In this document: positions 54,136 through 61,616 of the stretch, piece after piece
Position numbering within the stretch: position 1 is the stretch's first letter
Layout of the letters: the number at the start of each line of letters is the position of its first letter
From: Paenibacillus hamazuiensis
GTDB lineage: Bacteria > Bacillota > Bacilli > Paenibacillales > NBRC-103111
Length of the DNA stretch: 64,000 nucleotides
Direction: 5' to 3'
Assembly: GCF_023276405.1 (NCBI RefSeq)
Contig: NZ_JALRMO010000001.1
Location: forward strand, 6,011,001-6,075,000
Notes under the pieces: model-generated
What the model saw: only the letters and a program-made list of their open reading frames with translations
What the model was told of the DNA's origin: nothing
Database searches by the model: none
Program-made: the position numbers and the translations under genes

Positions 54136-55035
54136 TTGCCGGAAACCGTAACGAAAACGAAGCCGCAGCGCAAGAAGGAGCACCTTAAGCTCAAACGCGT
54201 CGATGTCGTACGAAGAGTTTTATTTATGACCCTTGGAGCCGTTCTCGTTTCTTTGGGCCTTGAGGAATTTTTGATCCCTAATAACATCATTGACGGAGGC
54301 GTGGTCGGTATCTCGATCATTTTCTCCCATTTGAGCGGTCTGCCGGTCGGTCTGTTCCTGCTGCTGCTCAACCTGCCGTTTCTGCTCGTCGGGTATAAAC
54401 AAATCGGGAAAACATTCGCGATTTCCACGTTGTTCTCCGTTACGATTATGTCCATCGGCACGTTTTTGCTGCACGATGTGCCGCCGGTGACGGTCGATCC
54501 GCTGCTTTCCGCCGTGTTCGGCGGCATTGTTCTCGGGGTCGGCGTCGGCATAGTCATCCGGAACGGCGGCTCGCTCGACGGTACGGAAATTGTTGCGATT
54601 TTGTTCAGCAAAAAGCTGCCTTTTTCCGTCGGCGAGGTCGTCATGTTTTTCAACATCTTTATCCTCGGCAGCGCCGGCTTTGTGTTCGGCTGGGATCATG
54701 CGATGTACTCGCTGATTGCCTATTATATCGCTTTTAAGCTGATCGATATCACGCTCGAAGGCTTCGACGAATCGAAGTCGGTCTGGATCATCAGCGACCG
54801 CAGCAAGGATATCGGCGACGCGATTGTGGAGCGCCTCGGCCGCGGCGTCACGTATTTGAAGGGCACGGGGGGATACACCGGCGACAGCAAGCAGGTGATC
54901 TTCTGCGTCATCACCCGTCTGGAGGAAGCGAAGCTGAAATCGATCGTCGACGGCTTCGACCCGAACGCGTTTCTCGCGATCGGCAACATCCACGATGTGA
55001 AGGGCGGCCGCTTCAAGAAGAAGGATATTCACTAG
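54136..55035 (+). CDS. YitT-family membrane protein
   Basis: About 299 residues. TTG at 54136 has the better distance to GGGAG; the ATG at 54130 is directly against it. Five to six hydrophobic helices (VLFMTLGAVLVSLGLEEFLI, GLFLLLLNLPFLLVGY, STLFSVTIMSIGTFLL, AVFGGIVLGVGVGIVI, FFNIFILGSAGFVFG) contain the family marks IPNNIIDGGVVGIS and RNGGSLDGTEIVA. A cytoplasmic DUF2179 domain follows (VWIISDRSKDIGDAIVERLG, RGVTYLKGTGGYTG). Transport substrate unknown. Confidence 0.93.
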   Translation: MPETVTKTKPQRKKEHLKLKRVDVVRRVLFMTLGAVLVSLGLEEFLIPNNIIDGGVVGISIIFSHLSGLPVGLFLLLLNLPFLLVGYKQIGKTFAISTLFSVTIMSIGTFLLHDVPPVTVDPLLSAVFGGIVLGVGVGIVIRNGGSLDGTEIVAILFSKKLPFSVGEVVMFFNIFILGSAGFVFGWDHAMYSLIAYYIAFKLIDITLEGFDESKSVWIISDRSKDIGDAIVERLGRGVTYLKGTGGYTGDSKQVIFCVITRLEEAKLKSIVDGFDPNAFLAIGNIHDVKGGRFKKKDIH

Positions 55036-55046
55036 CAGCTGCGAAA

Positions 55047-55108
55047 AAGCGCGCTTACAGCAGCGGCCACGGGGGCGAACGCCCGGCCGCCGCTGTAAGC
55101 GCGTTTTG
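55047..55108 (+). terminator. yitT-like gene terminator
   Basis: AGCGCGCTTACAGCAGCGGCC pairs with its complement at 55085-55104, followed by TTTT. Confidence 0.85.
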
Positions 55109-55289
55109 GCGTTTGGGGTGTTTGCACTCGTTTATTGGATGAGGCGCAGACGGTGAATCCCCCATGTAGTGCGCCGGAACGCCGAGAGGATCCGGTCAGA
55201 CAGTCAGTGGCTGCCAAGTGCACTTCCTGGGAATGCCGAAAAAGTAGCCTGCCCATGAAACCCTTTTCGTCCTCACTTCGCTGTCCCCC

Positions 55290-55490
55290 CAGGCTCATAA
55301 AGGAACTGTGGTGCGCTATAATGGCCATTTCGAGCGATTCGCTAAGAATAAAGGAACTGGAGTGCGTTATTTCCATGTTTTCCGGCTCTTCAAGCCATTT
55401 TCCGACGATTTAGCGCACCCTAGTTCCTCTATTTTTTTCGATGTGCCGACTTACCTCAGGATAGCGAACGTGAGTTCCGCTATATTTATG
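55290..55490. repeat. MITE-like repeat, core copy B without the terminal repeats
   Basis: Shares with the copy at 59.9 kb the run ATAAAGGAACT ... TGCGCTATAATGGCCATTTCGA ending AGTTCCTCTATTTTT and ATAGCGAACGTGAGTTCC-type segments (given here in short pieces). The CAATGYTGTCAGGTTAA ends are missing. Confidence 0.7.
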
Positions 55491-55494
55491 AGCT

Positions 55495-55760
55495 GCGCCC
55501 CGCCCCCGCCTGTTAGCCGGTTTTTCCGCCTCTCGACGCTCCGGCGGCGGGGTTGCGTTGGCTGTTAGCTGGTTTTTCCGGCTCTCGGCTCGCTGCTCCA
55601 CTCCATCCGCGCCCCGCCCCCGCCTGTTAGCCGGTTTCTCCGCCTCTCGACGCTCCGGCGGCGGGGTTGCGCTGGCTGTTAGCCGGTTTTTCCGGCTCTC
55701 GGCTCGCTGCTCCACTCCATCCGCGCCGCCCCTTCGCCTGTTAGCCGCCGCCTCTCGGTT
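55495..55760. repeat. 114-bp tandem repeat, two full copies and a partial third
   Basis: Units begin GCGCCCCGCCCCCGCC at 55495 and 55609; a partial unit follows at 55723. Each contains TGTTAGCCGG and GGCTCTCGGCTCGCTGCTCC. The period of 114 bases keeps a minus-strand frame open across copies, but no ribosome site supports a gene. Confidence 0.85.
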
Positions 55761-55793
55761 TGTGCCTGCTGTGTTGGCGCCTCACCGTACCTC

Positions 55794-56528
55794 TCACAGC
55801 TCCTCCACAACCGCTCCCTGCTCAAACCGGTCTCCGAGCAGCAGCCCGGCAATCTTCTCCGCGACCGCCTCCGGGGTGGCCAGCAACCCTCTATCCTTCA
55901 CCATGGCAAACAAACCCGCGGAAGGAAATGCTCCCGCATCGGCCGAACGAGCCTCCTCTTGCAGTCCCGTATCGATCATCCCCGGCCAAACGGATGCGAT
56001 TTTCACCGCGTACGGTGCTTCTCCCTGCTCGATTCCGACGCATTTGGAGAAAACGTCTAGCCCCGCTTTTGCCGCACTGTAGGCGCTCATTCCGGGCAGA
56101 AGATTCCGCGCGGACACGGAAGATACGTTTAGCACCCGCTTCTCGATCCGAAAATGCCTGGAATACCGGATAAACAACGAGGTCAGCAGCATCGGAGCCA
56201 GCAAATTGATGTGCAGGTTTGCCGTCAGCTCAGCTTCACCGGCTTCCTCGATGCGGGACAACGGCGCGACAACGGCGGCGTTATTGACCAGGTAAAGCGC
56301 TTCGGCGTCAGCCGGATCGATCCGGTCAAACACAAGCTGCATCAGCTCCTCCAGCCGGTCCGTTTCATTCAGATCAAATTCGAAGTAATCGATGAGGCCG
56401 CTTCCGGAAAGCAAACGTTCGTTTCTTTTCCTGGATATGCAAAATAGCCGGTGACCCGGAGCAGCCAGCCGCTTGGCTATCGCTTCGCCGAGCCCCCGTG
56501 ACGTTCCGGTGATGATAAAATACTTCAA
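55794..56528 (-). CDS. Short-chain dehydrogenase, YueD/benzil-reductase-like
   Basis: 244 residues from a TTG at 56528 (MKYFIITGTSRGLGEAIAKR) with GAGAGGAGCG upstream. Rossmann motif TGTSRGLG (residues 7-14), NNAAV, catalytic Ser in VLNVSSVSARN, Y-x-x-x-K in YSAAKAG, and SVWPGMIDTGLQ. The relatives reduce benzil or sepiapterin-like diketones with NADPH. A palindromic site overlaps its likely promoter, which suggests control by a local repressor. Confidence 0.9.
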   Translation of the reverse strand: MKYFIITGTSRGLGEAIAKRLAAPGHRLFCISRKRNERLLSGSGLIDYFEFDLNETDRLEELMQLVFDRIDPADAEALYLVNNAAVVAPLSRIEEAGEAELTANLHINLLAPMLLTSLFIRYSRHFRIEKRVLNVSSVSARNLLPGMSAYSAAKAGLDVFSKCVGIEQGEAPYAVKIASVWPGMIDTGLQEEARSADAGAFPSAGLFAMVKDRGLLATPEAVAEKIAGLLLGDRFEQGAVVEEL

Positions 56529-56551
56529 AATAAATCGCTCCTCTCCATTTT

Positions 56552-56592
56552 TTAATACCAAGTACTAGTACCAACCATAATATACCCCAACA
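56552..56592 (-). promoter_or_regulatory. Promoter region with palindrome before the SDR gene
   Basis: On the minus strand TATTAT precedes GGTTGGTACTAGTACTTGG, whose inner AGTACTAGTACT part is palindromic and lies at the transcription start. It looks like an operator. Confidence 0.5.
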
Positions 56593-56610
56593 TTTGGAAT
56601 ACGTCAAAAT

Positions 56611-56640
56611 ATTTGCCTTTTTCAACTTTCCGTGTTATGA
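56611..56640 (+). promoter_or_regulatory. Likely cspA promoter
   Basis: TTGCCT, 17 bases, TATGAT. It gives a leader of about 140 bases before the cold-shock gene. Confidence 0.5.
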
Positions 56641-56670
56641 TGTAATTAATTGTTGAATTTGAAACCACAA

Positions 56671-56737
56671 TATTCACATATTGAAAAGGGTTATCATTTT
56701 TACGATGTAACTTTTTTCAATGTGTGAATTTTTTTTG
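56671..56737 (+). promoter_or_regulatory. Terminator-like hairpin in the cold-shock gene leader
   Basis: ATTCACATATTGAAAAGGG pairs with the inverted CTTTTTTCAATGTGTGAAT, followed by eight T, inside the leader and before the ribosome site. This would work as an attenuator or temperature-sensitive structure. Confidence 0.6.
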
Positions 56738-56786
56738 CAAAGAAAAAGGATCATGTTAAATTAAAAAATTATTGGAGGAATTTGCT

Positions 56787-56990
56787 ATGCAAACAGGTAC
56801 AGTGAAATGGTTTAATGCTGAAAAAGGATTCGGCTTTATCGAGGTGGAAGGCGGCAGCGACGTATTCGTACATTTCAGCGCCATCCAGGGCGAAGGATTC
56901 AAATCGCTCGATGAAGGCCAGCGAGTTCAATTTAACGTAGTGCAAGGCAACCGCGGACCGCAAGCCGAGAACGTCACAAAAGTATATTAA
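56787..56990 (+). CDS. cspA: Cold-shock protein CspA family
   Basis: 67 residues; ATG eight bases after GGAGG. A single OB-fold cold-shock domain with RNP1 KGFGFI and RNP2 VFVHF, of the usual length. It binds single-stranded RNA and DNA and melts RNA structures at low temperature. The long leader with a strong hairpin is in keeping with cold-regulated expression. A ydjO-like gene follows after a terminator. Confidence 0.97.
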   Translation: MQTGTVKWFNAEKGFGFIEVEGGSDVFVHFSAIQGEGFKSLDEGQRVQFNVVQGNRGPQAENVTKVY

Positions 56991-56999
56991 ACCAAAGGA

Positions 57000-57039
57000 A
57001 ACTGCTCTTAACCCGATTTGTTAGGAGCAGTTTTTTTTT
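57000..57039 (+). terminator. cspA terminator
   Basis: ACTGCTCTTAAC pairs with GTTAGGAGCAGT, followed by nine T. Confidence 0.9.
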
Positions 57040-57115
57040 CACTAAATACGGTCTGGCATCTTCGATTAACTCCGATCAGGAGTTTTTCTTAATTAACCGG
57101 GAAAGAAGGGGTTAC

Positions 57116-57340
57116 ATGTACCACAAGAAATCGTTAGAGGAAGTCCCGATTGAAAATATTTCCATCTGGTCTTGCGAGAACGAGGCTTGTAAGGGATGGA
57201 TGAGAGACAATTTCGCATTCGAGAGTGCGCCGATCTGCGTGCACTGCAACTCCCCGATGGTTAAAAGCATGAAAATGCTGCCTCAACTTAACAATCCTAA
57301 TAAGGACATGAAATCGCTTAAGAAGGGCGTGCAAATTTAA
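57116..57340 (+). CDS. ydjO: YdjO-like cold-inducible zinc-ribbon protein
   Basis: 74 residues, ATG after AAGGGGTTAC. Two cysteine pairs (CENEAC and CVHC) with WSCENEACKGWMRDNFAF and PICVHCNSPMVKSMKMLPQL are typical of YdjO, a small cold-induced protein often beside csp genes. Function is not known beyond that link. Confidence 0.88.
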   Translation: MYHKKSLEEVPIENISIWSCENEACKGWMRDNFAFESAPICVHCNSPMVKSMKMLPQLNNPNKDMKSLKKGVQI

Positions 57341-57389
57341 CGGACGCCATTGTTGACTCAAAAAAGAGATGCCTTAAATGAACAAAACA

Positions 57390-57425
57390 AGTCTGCTCAA
57401 GCCGTGGCTGAAGCAGACTTTTTTA
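57390..57425 (+). terminator. ydjO-like gene terminator
   Basis: AAGTCTGCT pairs with AGCAGACTT, followed by TTTT. Confidence 0.85.
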
Positions 57426-57553
57426 CATGTAACGTGTCGTGCCGGAGCAGCTTCATGATTCGACTCGCCCTTTTCGCATAATTTCCCGCTTTTGGAGCAG
57501 AACAATAGTGTAATGATGTTCCGACAGCTGATTGGCAAAAGGAGACGAATCAT

Positions 57554-57775
57554 ATGCTGAATGTGCTTTTGCTGCTTGCCGCGATCGCCGTGGTGATCGG
57601 AGTGATCTGGGCGGCACCCTTGGTGCGCCGGCAGCCGAATCAGGAATGGGATTATACGATGAGCGAGGAGCTTTCCAAGCACCCGATCCGCTCCAATCCG
57701 GCGCTGGTGGGGCTTATCCTGTTTCCGGTCATCGTCTTTTTCGGCGCCGCGATCTGGCTCTATTATTACCGCTAA
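57554..57775 (+). CDS. Small two-helix membrane protein
   Basis: 73 residues, start after AAAAGGAGACGAATCAT. Helices at about 3-22 (VLLLLAAIAVVIGVIWAAPL) and 51-70 (LVGLILFPVIVFFGAAIWLY), with a polar loop of about 28 residues between. No family is recognised. It is followed nine bases later by the next small gene, so the two may be co-expressed. Confidence 0.8.
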   Translation: MLNVLLLLAAIAVVIGVIWAAPLVRRQPNQEWDYTMSEELSKHPIRSNPALVGLILFPVIVFFGAAIWLYYYR

Positions 57776-57799
57776 ACGAAGGATGTGACCCGAACCGCT

Positions 57800-58111
57800 A
57801 TGGAGAAAAAAACGTACTACGTGTCCGTACAGGCCGGAACCGTGCTCGACGATAAACAAGCCGCTTCCTTCGAATTCGAGATCCTCGCCACTCCCGAGGA
57901 GGTCGACAAGCTGGCCGAAATGTTTGACGATACGACGAATGTCGATAACCACAGCTTTTGGCGGGCGCATAACCCGACCATTCCGTATCATGACGATGCG
58001 GAAAACGATGGGTACGACGATGGCCTAAGGCAGATTTACGAAACGATTTACGAGCTCGGCACGCCGGAAACGAAACGCCACATCGAAGACATGCACCTGC
58101 TGCAGCATTAA
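57800..58111 (+). CDS. Small acidic cytosolic protein, unknown
   Basis: 103 residues from the ATG MEKKTYYVSVQAGTVLDD; a GTG five codons earlier is closer to GAAGGA. Beta strands then an acidic helix (ATPEEVDKLAEMFDDTTNVD), a conserved-looking HNPTIPYHDD and a final helix ending HIEDMHLLQH. Several His, Asp and Glu residues could bind metal. No family function is known to me; similar proteins appear in Paenibacillus genomes. Confidence 0.75.
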   Translation: MEKKTYYVSVQAGTVLDDKQAASFEFEILATPEEVDKLAEMFDDTTNVDNHSFWRAHNPTIPYHDDAENDGYDDGLRQIYETIYELGTPETKRHIEDMHLLQH

Positions 58112-58209
58112 ACAGGCCGTCGCCAAAGCTGCGGCAAGATCTCTCCGGTGCCTTGTCCATTCACCTTACATGCAGAGGGGCCGCCCTTCAAGGACAGCCC
58201 CTACGCAGT

Positions 58210-58836
58210 TTAGACAAGCGACGTATTTCCGGGTATGGACGCCCGCTTCAGATCTTCGTAAAAGTTGGCCGTCGCCGTCATCACATACGGGTACAGCCAG
58301 AGAAAGCCGATGCCCAGCGTCACCAGACAAAGCAAAAACCACCAAATAAAGCTGAGCTGCAGCAAAAACAGCTTCACCTTTTGCCCCTGCATCATCTCCG
58401 AGCTGGCCCTGATCGCATCCATGATGCCGATGTTCGGGTTATCGTTCATGATGAAGAAAACCTGGGAATACCGGTACGCGGCGATAATGCCGGGCACGAT
58501 CAGCAGCAGCGTCCACAGCAGCGTGAACAAGCCTACCATGAAAGCGAGCCCAAACGCCGGCCAGAAACGGTCAAAGCCGGAAAACAGCTGTACCACCTCC
58601 GGTTTGCCGCCCCTCGGGAAATTGAGGAAAAACACGACCAATCCGAGAGCGAAAGCCCCCGACATCAAAAATACCGCCAGGCCGCCTATATACGGAATGG
58701 CATTGACGATAGAAACGATCACCACATAGATGAAGCAGGTTAAAATCGCCACGCCCCACCTGCCCTTAAGCTGTTCCCTCGCCTTCGCTCTCAGCTCCTG
58801 ATTCGGGGTTAATTTGCCCGCATCCACGTAACTCAC
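58210..58836 (-). CDS. DUF975 membrane protein
   Basis: 208 residues, GTG start after AGGAGGAGTTCGGT. Four to five hydrophobic helices with the family marks LRAKAREQLKGRWG at the start, GLVVFFLNFPRGGKPEV, LLLIVPGIIAAYRYSQVFFI and FYEDLKR near the end. Integral membrane protein of unknown role. Confidence 0.92.
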   Translation of the reverse strand: MSYVDAGKLTPNQELRAKAREQLKGRWGVAILTCFIYVVIVSIVNAIPYIGGLAVFLMSGAFALGLVVFFLNFPRGGKPEVVQLFSGFDRFWPAFGLAFMVGLFTLLWTLLLIVPGIIAAYRYSQVFFIMNDNPNIGIMDAIRASSEMMQGQKVKLFLLQLSFIWWFLLCLVTLGIGFLWLYPYVMTATANFYEDLKRASIPGNTSLV

Positions 58837-58933
58837 ACCGAACTCCTCCTTAAGAAGGGATTATGAAGTCTGAACCAAGAATGTCCCTCTTAGATATATT
58901 CCGAAGTGTGGTGGATGTTTCCAAAATATTTTT

Positions 58934-59749
58934 TTAACGGTCGCTGAGCGGCGGTTCCCCTTCGAGCCAGTTCCATTCGTTGTTTTCGACAAAACGGCTG
59001 ACGGTCTTTTTCGAGTCGATCCCCCAGTCATGGAACGTGCGGATGCATTTCATAAAAGCGTCGATCGTCTCTTTCGTCGGGTTCATCAGCATCTCGTCGT
59101 GCAGCTTCATGTAGTCGTCCGGTTTGGCCGGAGCCTTCTCCAGCGCATGCTTCAGCGATTTGTGGCACGGGAACAAGATGCGGTTATACGCCAAAATAAG
59201 CCGTCCGGCGAACAGGGCCACCTGGCTGACCGAATGCATGAGCAAATATGTATTGTCCAGCGCCAAGGCGCGCTTGGCGAAATACCCGCCATACAGCGCC
59301 ACCTGCGCGTAAAAGTCGGCGAAGTTCCGCTCGCGCTGATGCTCCGGATACACCGCGATGGTGTCGACCAGCTCACCCAGCCCGGAAATGCGCGTGAACG
59401 GCACGAACCCTCCTTCGAAGGACGCGCGCGTCGGCTCGCTGCCTTTTTCCGCGGCGGCTTTGATGAAATCGTAATTGACGATTTTACCGTCATAATAACC
59501 CCCCGGATAATTGCAGCCCTCCCTTTCGTTGAAAAACAGATCGTCCCGCTCTCTTCTCTCCGCGAACACCTCGTCCTTCGCCACAATGTAGCAATCGATG
59601 TCCGAATCTTCTCGGGCAATGCCCTTAGCCACGGACCCGATAATGACGACCGCCAAAAAATCGGGATCGTTCCGCACCCGTTCGGCAAGGTGAATCACCG
59701 CATTCCGGTGATGCTCTCTTAAGGCGTCCAGCCTCTGCTGCACATCCAT
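58934..59749 (-). CDS. Nucleotidyltransferase-domain protein
   Basis: 271 residues from the second ATG, nine bases after GGAGG. N-terminal polymerase-beta-type site GSVAKGIAREDSDIDCYIV (GS and D-x-D, near residues 37-55). A third acidic residue may lie in GKIVNYDFI. The helical C-terminal part (YLLMHSVSQVALFAGRLILA, HKSLKHALEKAP) is as in aminoglycoside-nucleotidyltransferase-like proteins. It transfers a nucleotide to a small molecule or protein; the substrate cannot be told. Monocistronic. Confidence 0.87.
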   Translation of the reverse strand: MDVQQRLDALREHHRNAVIHLAERVRNDPDFLAVVIIGSVAKGIAREDSDIDCYIVAKDEVFAERRERDDLFFNEREGCNYPGGYYDGKIVNYDFIKAAAEKGSEPTRASFEGGFVPFTRISGLGELVDTIAVYPEHQRERNFADFYAQVALYGGYFAKRALALDNTYLLMHSVSQVALFAGRLILAYNRILFPCHKSLKHALEKAPAKPDDYMKLHDEMLMNPTKETIDAFMKCIRTFHDWGIDSKKTVSRFVENNEWNWLEGEPPLSDR

Positions 59750-59755
59750 GAACAT

Positions 59756-60684
59756 ATTCCTCCTCTTCGGCGCCGTAGTAAGCGCTTTTACAACAACATA
59801 TTCGCTTTCGAGCGAGGATTTCCTGTTTTTTCCTTGAGGGAGCCCCCCTAAATCCCCCCACCGGGGAGCCCCCAGGCGCTCAGGCGCAATGTTGTCAGGT
59901 TAAGTCCAACAGCTCGCTGCGTCTGTCCCCAGGTCATAAAGGAACTACAGTGCGCTATAATGGCCATTTCGACTGATTTGCCAAGAATAAGGGAACTCAG
60001 ATGCGTTATTTACCTGTTTTTCCAGATCCTAAGTGATTTTTCGTATATATAACGTATCTCAGTTCCTCTATTTTTCAGATGTGCTTATTTTCCCGAAAAT
60101 AACGAATGTGAGTTCCTCTATTTTTGGCACCTATATGAGCGGCATAACAGTTCCCGGCTAGTTCGGTTTGTTTGATGGTTTTCTGTCGGATGAATCCGCG
60201 ATTCCAAAAACAAGTTAACCTGACAACATTGCGCTCTGGCGCCCTGGACCCGCCCGTATGGAGGGAGTACTCGCTTCTAGTTCGCGTTTGTCGGGGCATG
60301 GCGGTTTCCCTTCGGGTAAACCGCCTATGCCCCGGCACACTTCACTATCGGTGCGATGCCTTTGGAGTTTCTCCGTGCCTCGGGCTCGCGGCTGCCCGCA
60401 TGGATTTTGCTCGCGCAAAATCCTATGCCGGGCCCGCTTTACTTTTCGGACCGGTCAACGCGTTATTTTGTGTGATTTTTCGAATACAATAGTTGAATCT
60501 GACGCAAAAAGAAAATTTATATCTAATTTTTCATATATATTGCTCGATCTTACCGTCCTATGGCATGAATGTATATGATTTTTCATGTATATTGATTTGT
60601 TGTACGATCCTTGTGTAAGTTTTATACGATTTTTCATACAGAATCCACACGTAGAATCGTCGTTAAAACCAACACAGCCACACA
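59756..60684. other. Intergenic region with repeat copy C and hairpins
   Basis: No gene. It holds the complete repeat copy (59884-60233), a strong hairpin at 60293-60336 (GGGGCATGGCGGTTT pairing with AAACCGCCTATGCCCC) and four degenerate GATTTTTCAT segments spaced about 51 bases apart (60474-60637). Confidence 0.7.
59884..60233. repeat. MITE-like element, copy C
   Basis: Inverted ends GCGCAATGTTGTCAGGTTAA (from 59885, and complementary at 60214-60233). The interior has repeated GGAACT ... AGTTCCTCTATTTTT segments shared with copies A and B. No coding capacity. Confidence 0.75.
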
Positions 60685-60735
60685 CAAAAAAGACCCCGCA
60701 TCCCGCGCAAACAGCGCAGGACGGGAGCCGGGGAA
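60685..60735 (-). terminator. azoR terminator
   Basis: A long GC-rich stem (CCCCGGCTCCCG paired with CGGGATGCGGGG) followed by TCTTTTTTG on the minus strand. Confidence 0.8.
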
Positions 60736-60749
60736 ATAGCACAGATATA

Positions 60750-61376
60750 TTAGAAATTCGCTGCCAGATCGGAAGCTTTTTTCAGACCTTCTTGAATGAT
60801 CTCCTGGGAACGGTCCGGGAATTGGTTGTGCCCTTCGATGACAACAGTGTGAATGTCGGTTACACCGAAGAAGGACAAAATGTTTCTCACATAGCTGAGC
60901 GACATTTCGAGCGATTGAGCAGGACCTTCGGAGTAAACGCCGCCGCGTGCGTTCAGCAGCGCCACTTTCTTGTCGCCGGCGAGACCGCGCGGACCTTCGG
61001 CCGTGTATTGGAACGTTTTTCCTGCTTGGCACAGGTAGTGCAGATAAGTAACGAGCTGTGCCGGAATGGTGAAGTTCCAGAGCGGGAAGGCGAATACGAC
61101 TTTATCCGCTGCGAGGAATTGATCGAGGTATTTGTTCACCAGTTTCGCAGCTTCCTGTTCTTCGGCAGTCAGTTCAAAGCCTTTGCCCAGCTTGAACATA
61201 GCGGTCATATGGATGGTGTCGTAGTACGGAAGCGCCTCTTTGAACACGTCAAGCTCGGTGATTTGATCGTTCGGGTGGTTTTCCTTGTAGGATTGCAGAA
61301 AAGCATCGTACAGCTGGACGCTGACGGCTTGATCTGCCGGACGGGAATTGGCTTTAACGAACAAAACGTTGGACAT
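60750..61376 (-). CDS. azoR: FMN-dependent NADH-azoreductase
   Basis: 208 residues, start after GGGAGGAAATTAAC. Flavodoxin-like fold: VLFVKANSRPADQAVSVQLY (phosphate loop), FAFPLWNFTIPAQLVTYLHY (FMN site), KVALLNARGGVYSEGPAQS and IEGHNQFP. AzoR enzymes reduce quinones and azo compounds and protect against thiol-reactive stress. A near-perfect promoter overlapped by repeats suggests a repressor of the HxlR/MarR type that senses quinones, as known for related genes in Bacillus. Confidence 0.95.
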   Translation of the reverse strand: MSNVLFVKANSRPADQAVSVQLYDAFLQSYKENHPNDQITELDVFKEALPYYDTIHMTAMFKLGKGFELTAEEQEAAKLVNKYLDQFLAADKVVFAFPLWNFTIPAQLVTYLHYLCQAGKTFQYTAEGPRGLAGDKKVALLNARGGVYSEGPAQSLEMSLSYVRNILSFFGVTDIHTVVIEGHNQFPDRSQEIIQEGLKKASDLAANF

Positions 61377-61424
61377 GTTAATTTCCTCCCTAGATTATAA
61401 ACAAATTATTAACTTCCAAAAAGT

Positions 61425-61469
61425 AAGTATCACATTAAGTATCATAAACAATCCACTTACTATTGTCAA
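61425..61469 (-). promoter_or_regulatory. azoR promoter with repeated operator-like sites
   Basis: TTGACA (61469-61464), 17 bases, TATGAT (61446-61441). From the -10 onward lie two AAGTATCA-type repeats (AGTAAGTATCAC, TTAAGTATCATA on the plus strand), and a third AGTAAGTGG lies in the spacer. Confidence 0.75.
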
Positions 61470-61557
61470 GTTAATCCCCAAAAATTATTTAGCAATAATT
61501 GGTTAGATCTTTAAAGATTCTCCCAAAAATTGCGGCACCGAAGGTTTTTCAAAGCTG

Positions 61558-61606
61558 AAAAAAGGAGCGTTAACGGAATTATTTTTCCGTCAACACTCCG
61601 TTTTTA
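61558..61606 (-). terminator. Terminator of the multidomain secreted protein gene
   Basis: GGAGTGTTGACGGAA pairs with TTCCGTTAACGCTCC, followed by TTTTTT on the minus strand. Confidence 0.85.
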
Positions 61607-61616
61607 GTCTGGTTGT

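Larger units (their letters stand above)
55109..55793. other. Intergenic region rich in repeats
   Basis: No gene. It holds a core copy of the dispersed repeat (about 55290-55490) and a 114-bp tandem repeat (55495-55760). The first 180 bases show nothing recognisable. Confidence 0.7.

Noticed and set aside
53170-54183. Minus-strand frame opposite the AraC-type regulator
   Set aside because: Composition and lack of start signals mark it as a shadow frame.
55410-55715. Minus-strand frame encoding a 38-residue repeat
   Set aside because: It only reflects the 114-bp tandem repeat, whose period is divisible by three; there is no start signal or conserved fold.
60585-61400. Plus-strand frame of 271 codons opposite azoR
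   Set aside because: Shadow of the azoreductase gene; the minus-strand protein is clearly real and has promoter and terminator.
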